Origin: a virus
Length of the DNA stretch: 37,735 nucleotides
Strand: one strand, 5' to 3'
IMG/VR virus record: IMGVR_UViG_3300009068_001395
Location: 1-37,735 of that record
Shown: positions 31,968 through 37,735 of the stretch, in pieces
Layout: each line of letters opens with the position of its first letter
Position numbering within the stretch: the first letter of the stretch is position 1
Program-made: the position numbers and the translations under genes
Notes under the pieces: generated by a model
The model's input: the letters and a program-made list of their open reading frames with translations, nothing else
Told to the model about the DNA's origin: nothing
Database searches by the model: none

Positions 31968-31997
31968 CAAAAAAAAGAGGCACCGGTAGGTGCCTCT
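31968..31997 (-). terminator. Strong rho-independent terminator after gp23
   Basis: On the minus strand a 9-bp GC-rich stem (AGAGGCACC / GGTGCCTCT) with a 4-base loop is followed by eight T residues. It is the clearest terminator in the window and separates capsid from tail-tube transcription. Confidence 0.92.
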
Positions 31998-32027
31998 CTA
32001 AAGTCCACTCTTAACGGTGGTTTTTAA

Positions 32028-33371
32028 TTACATCAAGTTGGCGATACGGAACGCACGATAGTAGTTATTCGCACGAACAGTCATTGCGCCAAGACCTTGA
32101 CTTGTACCTTCGGCAAATGGGTTTGCAACCATGCCGTAACGAGTCTTGAAGCCGATCTTAGGTTGGAAAGTGCCAGTATCAACAGCACGAACCATTTGGA
32201 GCGGAACGTATGGGCAGTAGAAGATACCTGCGTCATAAGCATTCGAACCTTTGTAACCAACAACTGCGAACTCGGAAGTCGAAGCGGTTTGTGCATATGG
32301 ATCGATGTACACTTTGATGCGACCGAAGATTGTACCAGCAAATGTATTGCCAGTGTCATCAACTGTCAACGATACTTGACCTTGCAGTGCCGATTGATAA
32401 TCGAGCAGACCAGCCATTGCTAGGGCAGATGCAACATCTGACGAGCAGATCATTACATTACCTTTACCGCGACGGGTCAATTTAGCAATTTGATTTGCTT
32501 CACGTTCGATTTGGAATGCCAGACCTTTGATCTTTTCAACCATCCAACGACCGTTTGAGTCGGTATCAAGATTGAATGTACCAGCAGAGGTTGTGCCTGC
32601 TTGTGCGCCAGGTTTGGCAACCATGTAGACTGTACGAATAACTTCACGGTTAATCTCAGCAAGAATTTCAGCAGACAGAATGTTTGCTAATTCAGTTTCA
32701 GCGTCAAGACCATGAACTGCTTTCAAGTCTTGTGCCAATTCCATCGAGTATTCTGCTTTCAGAGCACGGGTCTTAGCAGTAACAGTAACTTTCTCAATCG
32801 AGAATGCCATTTCTTGGAATGTGTTACCAGCAGCACCGTCACCTAATGCTTCAGCAGAACCTGTAGTCATTGCTTGACCTGGAGCAGCATTACCTGTAAA
32901 CAGATAATCCATTGTGTTACCAGAAATGGTCATCGAACCAGCAGTGATAACACCGTTAGCACCAGTAAAGTTTGTGTTTGCTTCATTGTAGAATGCTTCG
33001 GTACCACTTTGACCAGCATACTTAGTACGCATTGCAAAGATCAAACCTGTAGGACCAGTCATTGGCTGAACGCCGCAGATGTCATAAGCAATCAGGTTAG
33101 GTAACGAACGGCGAACCAAACTGATTAGGATTGGATCGAAACCAGCAACAGGGCCAGCAGCAGCAGCACCGCCACCGAAACCGCCAGTACCAGTAAAGTT
33201 AGTTGGCGAACCTGTTTCATTCAGAATGCCTGCTTCTTTACGCATTTCTGTCAGTTGGTTTTCCAAGATAACTGCGGTAACTGCCTTACGATATGGATCT
33301 TTAATAGCAGGTAGGTCAGGGTGATTAATCACCGAGTCCCATTTTGCCTGATTCTCTTCGGATAAATACAT
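32028..33371 (-). CDS. 23: Major capsid protein, gp23
   Basis: This 447-aa HK97-fold capsid protein shows gp23 landmarks: an N-terminal segment (SVINHPDLPAIKDPYRKAVT) followed by the region around FDPILISLVRRSLPNLIAYD, then GVQPMTGPTGLIFAMRTKY. Later blocks include KTRALKAEYSMELAQDLKA, VHGLDAETELANILSAEI and YDAGIFYCPYVPLQMVRA near the C-terminus. In T4 the first 65 residues are cut by gp21; a comparable cleavage is likely here. AAGGAG precedes the ATG. Length is shorter than T4 (521 aa) and close to marine T4-like capsids. A strong terminator follows. Confidence 0.97.
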   Translation of the reverse strand: MYLSEENQAKWDSVINHPDLPAIKDPYRKAVTAVILENQLTEMRKEAGILNETGSPTNFTGTGGFGGGAAAAGPVAGFDPILISLVRRSLPNLIAYDICGVQPMTGPTGLIFAMRTKYAGQSGTEAFYNEANTNFTGANGVITAGSMTISGNTMDYLFTGNAAPGQAMTTGSAEALGDGAAGNTFQEMAFSIEKVTVTAKTRALKAEYSMELAQDLKAVHGLDAETELANILSAEILAEINREVIRTVYMVAKPGAQAGTTSAGTFNLDTDSNGRWMVEKIKGLAFQIEREANQIAKLTRRGKGNVMICSSDVASALAMAGLLDYQSALQGQVSLTVDDTGNTFAGTIFGRIKVYIDPYAQTASTSEFAVVGYKGSNAYDAGIFYCPYVPLQMVRAVDTGTFQPKIGFKTRYGMVANPFAEGTSQGLGAMTVRANNYYRAFRIANLM

Positions 33372-33389
33372 TTATATCTCCTTGTTTAT

Positions 33390-34454
33390 TTAAATTTTTG
33401 TTTTGGAAATCGCTTGTGATACTGCCGAGATAAATGGATCAAGGATCGCTTTCTTCTCTTCCGTATCTTCAAATTGCTCATGAAGATGTGACACTTTCGC
33501 TTTCTGGATACCAGATGGGAAATAGTTTTCACGCAATGTTTCAAGTTTCTCTACGAACTCTTCCTCTGTGGAGAAGTCCACACTCTCTGCGAGTGATTTG
33601 ATTTTTTCAACTTGAGTTGCGGTTAAACCTTCACACACTTCTACTGTCAATTGTTCTTTAATTGCTTCTGTCAAAGCCTTTTTATATACAATGTTTGTTT
33701 CGATTTCTTCATTGAGTTTAGTTTCGAGTTCTTCGACTTTAGCGGCCAACTCTTCTACCAAATCAACTGATTCTTCGGGAACATTGATATAGTTTTCTGC
33801 AAACAGATTACGGAGACCAGCGATAAAATCTTCTGTGATTTCAGAACGCAAACCGCTTTCAATAGCGATTTGATTTTCTTCCATCCACTGTTCTACAACG
33901 TAGTTTAGGTAGTCGTCTACCTTCTCTGTCAAATCGGCTTTAATTGTTTCAACTGCTTCTTCAAGCACTGAAGCATATTCGGCTTCGATTTCTTCTTGAA
34001 TCTGTGCGACACGGTCAAAGACACGTGCTTCGAAAATGGTTGCTGCTTTTGATTTGAAGTCTTCCGAAATAGTGGAATCATCACCAAATAAAGCATCAAC
34101 ATCTTCTTTCATTTTTTTCTTCATTGCTTTCATATGCACTTCAGCAATTACATCTTCATCTTGCTCTTCATCATACTCCTCATCTTCACGCATTGTTTTT
34201 GTGCCACCAGCAGGATGATTTTGAGTATCTGGCGATGCGGCAGAAGGCTTAGTTGTCGGAGCAGTTGCAGATTTGGCGCCTTTGGTTGCATCGATTTTAT
34301 TCGAATCACCATCTGGCTTAGAATCTGTATTTGTGGGACCACCTAAGTCTTGGACACCAGCATCTCCAGGTTTTTGCATTGGCATAGCAGATGCAGACTT
34401 CTTGCTTCCGGCAAGAATCTCTGCTGCTGCTTCCATGAGTTTATTTGTTGCCAT
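33390..34454 (-). CDS. 22: Prohead core scaffold, gp22
   Basis: This 354-aa protein is highly charged, with long predicted helices and coiled coils (for example LVEELAAKVEELETKLNEEI near 230-250), as in the gp22 scaffold. The N-terminal third is a low-complexity Ser/Pro/Thr/Lys region (ASAMPMQKPGDAGV). It sits between gp21 and gp23, which is the T4 order. In the prohead it would be degraded by gp21 as the capsid matures. A late-promoter box (34477-34484) stands about 23 bases upstream and AAGGAG precedes the ATG. Confidence 0.9.
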   Translation of the reverse strand: MATNKLMEAAAEILAGSKKSASAMPMQKPGDAGVQDLGGPTNTDSKPDGDSNKIDATKGAKSATAPTTKPSAASPDTQNHPAGGTKTMREDEEYDEEQDEDVIAEVHMKAMKKKMKEDVDALFGDDSTISEDFKSKAATIFEARVFDRVAQIQEEIEAEYASVLEEAVETIKADLTEKVDDYLNYVVEQWMEENQIAIESGLRSEITEDFIAGLRNLFAENYINVPEESVDLVEELAAKVEELETKLNEEIETNIVYKKALTEAIKEQLTVEVCEGLTATQVEKIKSLAESVDFSTEEEFVEKLETLRENYFPSGIQKAKVSHLHEQFEDTEEKKAILDPFISAVSQAISKTKI

Positions 34455-34476
34455 TGGATATCTCCTTATGATTTCT

Positions 34477-34484
34477 TATTTATA
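34477..34484 (-). promoter_or_regulatory. T4-type late promoter for gp22
   Basis: TATAAATA on the minus strand in the 34-base gap between gp21 and gp22. Spacing leaves room for a short leader and the AAGGAG ribosome site. It matches expectation for a gp55-dependent head gene. Confidence 0.75.
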
Positions 34485-34488
34485 AATT

Positions 34489-35139
34489 TTAAAGTTTTGA
34501 TAGGTAATTTTCAAATAGTTTCAAGGCAACCGACTCTACCTGATTGCGTGGTGCCTGACGAATCTGCCTCTTAGCATTGTCAAAATCTACTTCGACAAAT
34601 CGCCCCTCGACAAACAACCATTCTTTATTTTCCATAATTCCTTGAACGAAAGCACCTGGTGCAGATGGATCAGCAACAATATCTGCTGCTGTAGCAAGGC
34701 GCAAATCATCTTGTACTAGATTGTAACCCTCTTTGGTCATGACAACAGAACCCATAGCGCGGCTAGATACACCAAGATTAACCCCCGAATCGATAAAGTT
34801 CTTAACAATTTGACCATACGGCGTCTCCAATACAAGTGCTTTACCTTTAAAAGTATTACCATCTTCTACAAGACTTACAATTTTATGCGACACACGTTCC
34901 AGATTCAATGAAGGGGTATCTGGATGTCCTAGTTCACCAAGCGCACGATTGGTATCAATGTAATCTTTGGTATAACGTGCAACCTCATTACGTAATGTAT
35001 CCATCTTGTACATGCGATTGTTACGATTGACTTCATCGCCAACCAGAAAACGACCTTCGATGTACATATTCTTTTTGCCACTCTCTGTGGTCTCTGTGAG
35101 GTACTTTACGTCCTCAATATGTTCTTTAATTAGTTTCAT
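34489..35139 (-). CDS. 21: Prohead maturation protease, gp21
   Basis: This 216-aa protein has the serine-protease core of the T4 gp21/herpesvirus assemblin type: catalytic His72 in GELGHPD and Ser125 or Ser126 in LGVSSRAMG. Other family blocks are MYIEGRFLVGDEVNRNNRMY and TAADIVADPSAPGAFV. It cleaves the scaffold and the capsid N-terminus inside the prohead. Length is near T4 gp21 (212 aa). It follows a small structural gene after 3 bases. Confidence 0.95.
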   Translation of the reverse strand: MKLIKEHIEDVKYLTETTESGKKNMYIEGRFLVGDEVNRNNRMYKMDTLRNEVARYTKDYIDTNRALGELGHPDTPSLNLERVSHKIVSLVEDGNTFKGKALVLETPYGQIVKNFIDSGVNLGVSSRAMGSVVMTKEGYNLVQDDLRLATAADIVADPSAPGAFVQGIMENKEWLFVEGRFVEVDFDNAKRQIRQAPRNQVESVALKLFENYLSKL

Positions 35140-35142
35140 AGA

Positions 35143-35496
35143 TTAACCTGTGTATGGATCAACGTTATAGGTTGCTTCTTTACTTATTTCCATAAACAAA
35201 GTTCCACCTGTTGTAATGGTAACGTTAGCATTTGCTGTACGATTGGTAGTAATTGCATAACCATAATCATCAAGGCGCATTTCACTTGAATTGTGAAGTG
35301 AAGCAATGTTAGCACTGCTTCGACTAATTTGAATAGATCCATTTGTAGACCAATTCAATCTTTTAATGTCAAAAGCGGTAACCGTTTCAGTTGTTGTGTT
35401 CGCTCTCAAGTCCGTAAGATTAATATAATAAGTTCCAGTACCTTCAACTCTAATAATTGAGGTACCTCTTAATGTATTGTTGTATTCAATTGGCAT
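35143..35496 (-). CDS. Beta-rich probable virion protein
   Basis: This 117-aa protein is Thr/Asn/Ser-rich with repeated short beta segments (TGTYYINLTDLRANTTTETV, ANVTITTGGTLFMEIS). This composition is typical of decoration, head or tail structural proteins. No catalytic motif or membrane segment is seen. It lies inside the prohead block one base after the basic protein gene and 3 bases before gp21. A head-decoration role is an inference from composition and position. Confidence 0.65.
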   Translation of the reverse strand: MPIEYNNTLRGTSIIRVEGTGTYYINLTDLRANTTTETVTAFDIKRLNWSTNGSIQISRSSANIASLHNSSEMRLDDYGYAITTNRTANANVTITTGGTLFMEISKEATYNVDPYTG

Positions 35497-35497
35497 T

Positions 35498-35953
35498 TTA
35501 CTTTAGTCCCATAGATGTTCTTCGGCGCATTGACATTTTTCTCTTCATCAATGTGCGTCTAAGTTTTGATCTTCTTGTTGTTTTCCACGAACGTTTTAGT
35601 TTCCGCGCTTTTGCTATTCTTACTGTTGCAGGTATCTTACGTACTGTATTACCTGACAATCTATAACCTTTAATGCCCGACTTGCGAACATTTCGTTGTA
35701 CTACGATTCTACCTTTTTTATTACGGCGAATGCGCCTGCGAATCTTAGTAATTCTACCCATCTTTTGAATGTTTGGATTACGCTTCTTAGTTGCTTCATC
35801 CAATTCTTCCCATTCAACTTCTTCAAATATTTCATCAACGACAAATGGTTTTGCTTCCTCAAGTTTCTGAGCAACAATTTCATCTAAACGTGCAAAGATG
35901 GCCTCACGGGCCTCATCTAGTTTAGATTGAATAATGTGATCTACAAAACTCAT
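35498..35953 (-). CDS. Bipartite acidic/basic prohead protein
   Basis: This 151-aa protein has two contrasting halves. Residues 1-55 are acidic and helical (REAIFARLDEIVAQKLEEAK), resembling the amino end of T4 prohead-core proteins such as gp67. From about 65 to the end the chain is extremely basic (KIRRRIRRNKKGR; RRSKLRRTLMKRKMSMRRR). A DNA-binding internal head peptide released by gp21 is a reasonable inference. The gene overlaps the upstream gene by 32 bases, an unusually long overlap, with the ATG fixed by MSFVDHIIQSK. Related bipartite proteins are present in other aquatic T4-like phages. Confidence 0.75.
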   Translation of the reverse strand: MSFVDHIIQSKLDEAREAIFARLDEIVAQKLEEAKPFVVDEIFEEVEWEELDEATKKRNPNIQKMGRITKIRRRIRRNKKGRIVVQRNVRKSGIKGYRLSGNTVRKIPATVRIAKARKLKRSWKTTRRSKLRRTLMKRKMSMRRRTSMGLK

Positions 35954-36599
35954 ATGCCTTGTCGAAACTTTCTTCTGAACTTGTTAGTAAGTCCACAAAT
36001 CTTTGTTTGTTATCTTCTTCTAATCCATCATAAGCATAAACTATACGATTGGCCATCAAAACATCAAGTTCTACTTGACTACCATCTTGCAATTCTAATG
36101 TTGTCTCTTCAGTGAGATTACTCATTGCTCTCAACTCATCAATAAAACTTTCTGCTTGTACGCCAGATACATCTGCTTCAGGTGTACCAAATGGCACACT
36201 AAAGTACCGCTTCATCTTATCACTATAGTATAAAGCAATTCGTGTACCGTCTGGATACAATCTCACTGCTTTACGTTTAATTACCATAATGATTGGTGGC
36301 ATTGGAACTAAAGGTACACTTGTTACTTCTTCCAAATCTTCACGCACTGCTTGTTTTGCTTTAGAATAAATCTGTTTGTTATTAGAAATTAAATCTACCA
36401 TACGGTTAAACAAGTTCTGCATTATAGCACGATCAGCAGGACTAAAATTAGGTTTCTCTTCACCCATCTTATCCAGTATCTTGTGGATACGTTGCATCTG
36501 TGCTTTATTGGCCAAACCTGCACGAACGAGAGCATCAAACTTTGAATAGTCTTTCTTCTCTTCTTCCGTAATAAGTTTAAAGTCTAATAACGATTTCAT
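35922..36599 (-). CDS. Conserved head-locus protein of unknown function
   Basis: This 225-aa soluble protein begins MKSLLDFKLITEEEKKDYSK and has a helical first half (DRAIMQNLFNRMVDLISNNK) and a beta-rich second half (PPIIMVIKRKAVRLYPDGTR then IALYYSDKMKRYFSVPFG). It matches, by position and style, the conserved protein between portal and prohead-core genes of aquatic T4-like phages. No catalytic motif is visible. It lies 2 bases after the acidic core-like protein gene and its 3' end overlaps the next gene. Function is unknown to me. Confidence 0.75.
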   Translation of the reverse strand: MKSLLDFKLITEEEKKDYSKFDALVRAGLANKAQMQRIHKILDKMGEEKPNFSPADRAIMQNLFNRMVDLISNNKQIYSKAKQAVREDLEEVTSVPLVPMPPIIMVIKRKAVRLYPDGTRIALYYSDKMKRYFSVPFGTPEADVSGVQAESFIDELRAMSNLTEETTLELQDGSQVELDVLMANRIVYAYDGLEEDNKQRFVDLLTSSEESFDKAYEFCRSHYSI

Positions 36600-36601
36600 T
36601 A

Positions 36602-37054
36602 TTATTTTTTCATCTGAGACATATTTTTTGTGATGCTCTTTTTTAAACTTTTAGTGTCAGATTTTGTTAATGGAGTACCGCTTCTTATTCCACGACCTCT
36701 ATTTTTCAACATATCTTCTTTACCAGTATCGGCTGTGTTTTCAATGCCACCATGTGCGCCATCTTTACGATAACCTGTATTGTGAGCAATACTGGATGTT
36801 CTCCATTTTGCTCTCTCATCAAGGTGTTCACCATCTTGCTCTACGCCTTCTGCGTAAGCACCTTCTTCATCTTCTTCGTGATCTGTATCTTCTTCAGGCC
36901 CTTGCTCTTGCCCGCCATAAAGAGTTGCAGCGATTTCTTGCTTGTAACCCTGGAGCGCATCGAACGCTTTTGCTGACAATACATTTTCTAATCCTTCTTT
37001 AGCAACAAGATTTTCTCCTGATGCAATATTGTTGATGATTTCTTGAATGTTCAT
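36602..37054 (-). CDS. Probable prohead core protein
   Basis: This 150-aa protein has an N-terminal helical segment (ENVLSAKAFDALQGYKQEIA) of the type found in gp67/gp68-like prohead core proteins. An acidic middle (EEDTDHEEDEEGAYAEG) and a basic glycine/lysine-rich tail (LKKSITKNMSQMKK) follow. It sits between gp20 and gp21 as core-protein genes do in T4. TAGGAG precedes the ATG and a late-promoter-like CATAAATA box lies 23 bases upstream. Confidence 0.7.
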   Translation of the reverse strand: MNIQEIINNIASGENLVAKEGLENVLSAKAFDALQGYKQEIAATLYGGQEQGPEEDTDHEEDEEGAYAEGVEQDGEHLDERAKWRTSSIAHNTGYRKDGAHGGIENTADTGKEDMLKNRGRGIRSGTPLTKSDTKSLKKSITKNMSQMKK

Positions 37055-37062
37055 TTGAACTC

Positions 37063-37735
37063 CTATTTGCGTTTAGTATTTATGCTGACCACAGACTTGT
37101 CTACCTCTTTGTCAAGACCAGGTGTCAATGACTCTTCTTCTTCGGTATTCTCTGTGGTGTTATCTTCTGGTGGGAACTCATTAGGATCCGCACCACCTTG
37201 TGGAGCATTCATTACTGGACCTTGCATATCATCCGATAATGAATCTTTTTCTTCTGCAAGTTGTTCATCCAGTTCATCAATCTCTTCGTCCGTCATCATC
37301 AAAATTTTATTCTTGACGTAATGATTAGAGAAGTACCTACCAATATACGGATCAACCAACTGCAACATCTGTAAACGATTCTGCAACAACTCTGAGGCAC
37401 GCATCTCAGTAAAGTTGTTGTCTTTCTGGAAGTCATAGTAGATATCTTCTTTGAAATCTTCCCACTCTTCCAATGTACAAATACCTTTGAGTACCAATTG
37501 AGTACGCAAAGCATGGTCAAATAACTGTGTAAACTTATTACGAAGTCTGGTAACAAACTTGGCAAACTTTAATTCGTCACGGGTAACTTCTTGTGAACGA
37601 CCCATACCAGCAAACCCACCACCGTTTTCTTCGAGGCGTGAGTATGGTACATTCAAACACTGTAACAGTTTCTTCTGGAAGTATTTAACATCTTCCAATT
37701 CACCTAAGTTTTGACCTGCTGGTAATGTGGTAATC
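37063..37735 (-). CDS. 20: Portal protein gp20, C-terminal part (5' end outside window)
   Basis: The frame is open at the right edge and encodes about 223 residues of the C-terminal part. The start of the visible part, LPAGQNLGELEDVKYFQKKL, and GGGFAGMGRSQEVTRDELKF, then FAKFVTRLRNKFTQLF, are characteristic of the T4 portal family. The segment MTDEEIDELDEQLAEEK begins an acidic C-terminal tail. The portal is the dodecameric ring through which DNA is packaged. The stop is 8 bases before the next gene start. Confidence 0.92.
   Translation of the reverse strand, partial: ITTLPAGQNLGELEDVKYFQKKLLQCLNVPYSRLEENGGGFAGMGRSQEVTRDELKFAKFVTRLRNKFTQLFDHALRTQLVLKGICTLEEWEDFKEDIYYDFQKDNNFTEMRASELLQNRLQMLQLVDPYIGRYFSNHYVKNKILMMTDEEIDELDEQLAEEKDSLSDDMQGPVMNAPQGGADPNEFPPEDNTTENTEEEESLTPGLDKEVDKSVVSINTKRK
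37077..37084 (-). promoter_or_regulatory. Late-promoter-like box before the prohead core gene
   Basis: CATAAATA on the minus strand, one base different from the T4 late consensus, inside the 3' end of gp20 and 23 bases before the next ATG. Same spacing as the box upstream of gp22. Two further CATAAATA copies inside coding regions show that chance matches occur. Confidence 0.5.

Noticed and set aside
32329-32357. TTGACA-N17-TACATT on the minus strand inside gp23
   Set aside because: Coding sequence of the capsid gene; -10 match is weak and no gene starts downstream at a sensible distance.
1-37735. tRNA genes, CRISPR arrays, insertion sequences, integrase or attachment sites
   Set aside because: None recognised on either strand by eye; no repeated spacer pattern, no transposase or integrase motif, and gene packing leaves little room.

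Overview
The window is a contiguous piece of a T4-like myovirus genome (Straboviridae/Kyanoviridae-type 'exo-T-even' phage). The hallmark genes are gp43 DNA polymerase, sliding clamp and clamp loader (gp45, gp44, gp62), RegA, gp46/gp47, late sigma factor gp55, UvsW, UvsY, and the head genes gp20-gp21-gp22-gp23. Every supported gene lies on the minus strand, so transcription runs from high to low coordinates. Base composition is AT-rich. CobS-like ATPase, small heat-shock protein, peptide deformylase and 2OG-oxygenase genes are typical of aquatic T4-like phages. No photosynthesis gene or tRNA was seen, so the host cannot be named. Sigma70-like sites (TTGACA-N17-TATAAT) indicate a bacterial host with an ordinary housekeeping sigma factor.

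Layout in transcription order (right to left). 37.7-31.4 kb is the head block: portal gp20 (partial), three prohead-core or structural proteins, gp21 protease, a small structural protein, gp22 scaffold, gp23 capsid, then a tail-tube-fold protein. It carries T4-type late promoters and one strong terminator after gp23. 31.4-29.1 kb holds UvsY, UvsW and an Sm-like protein. 29.1-21.7 kb is an accessory carbohydrate cassette: B12-binding radical SAM enzyme, TPP-dependent carboligase, GHMP sugar kinase, methyltransferase, a PLP sugar dehydratase with His where the family's Lys should be, and an epimerase/reductase. 21.6-18.2 kb is gp55, gp47, gp46 and a 58-aa protein. 18.2-15.5 kb is peptide deformylase, a 121-aa protein, a TAGT-like putative DNA glycosyltransferase and a methyltransferase. 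15.5-11.7 kb is a small protein, a CobT-like VWA/HExxH protein and a CobS-like AAA+ ATPase, each behind its own strong sigma70-like promoter. 11.6-7.1 kb is an HTH protein, a glycosyltransferase and the replication operon gp45, 71-aa protein, gp44, GIY-YIG-like protein, gp62, RegA. 7.1-0 kb is a heat-shock protein, 2OG oxygenase, DUF4422 glycosyltransferase, dCMP deaminase, small proteins, gp43, a second 2OG oxygenase and a partial membrane/coiled-coil protein.

The most interesting points are these. (i) A candidate replication-coupled DNA-modification module: the methyltransferase at 15.5-16.3 kb ends in the same TLESFF peptide as the phage DNA polymerase, and a related LESFL occurs near the gp55 C-terminus, so all three probably bind the sliding clamp. 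The methyltransferase overlaps a TAGT-like glycosyltransferase gene. (ii) A GIY-YIG-like gene wedged, with overlaps, between the two clamp-loader subunit genes. (iii) A cassette predicted to make a 3-deoxy, carbon-branched (yersiniose-like) sugar. (iv) A CobS/CobT-like pair with an added HExxH site, each gene behind its own promoter, in a genome that also encodes a B12-binding radical SAM enzyme. (v) A family of five minus-strand promoters with identical 17-bp spacing, two of them overlaid by near-perfect dyads that look like operators. (vi) Two coding-like remnants directly after stop codons, which look like scars of gene replacement.

All of this was read by eye from the sequence. Family names rest on motifs and known gene order, not on database searches.
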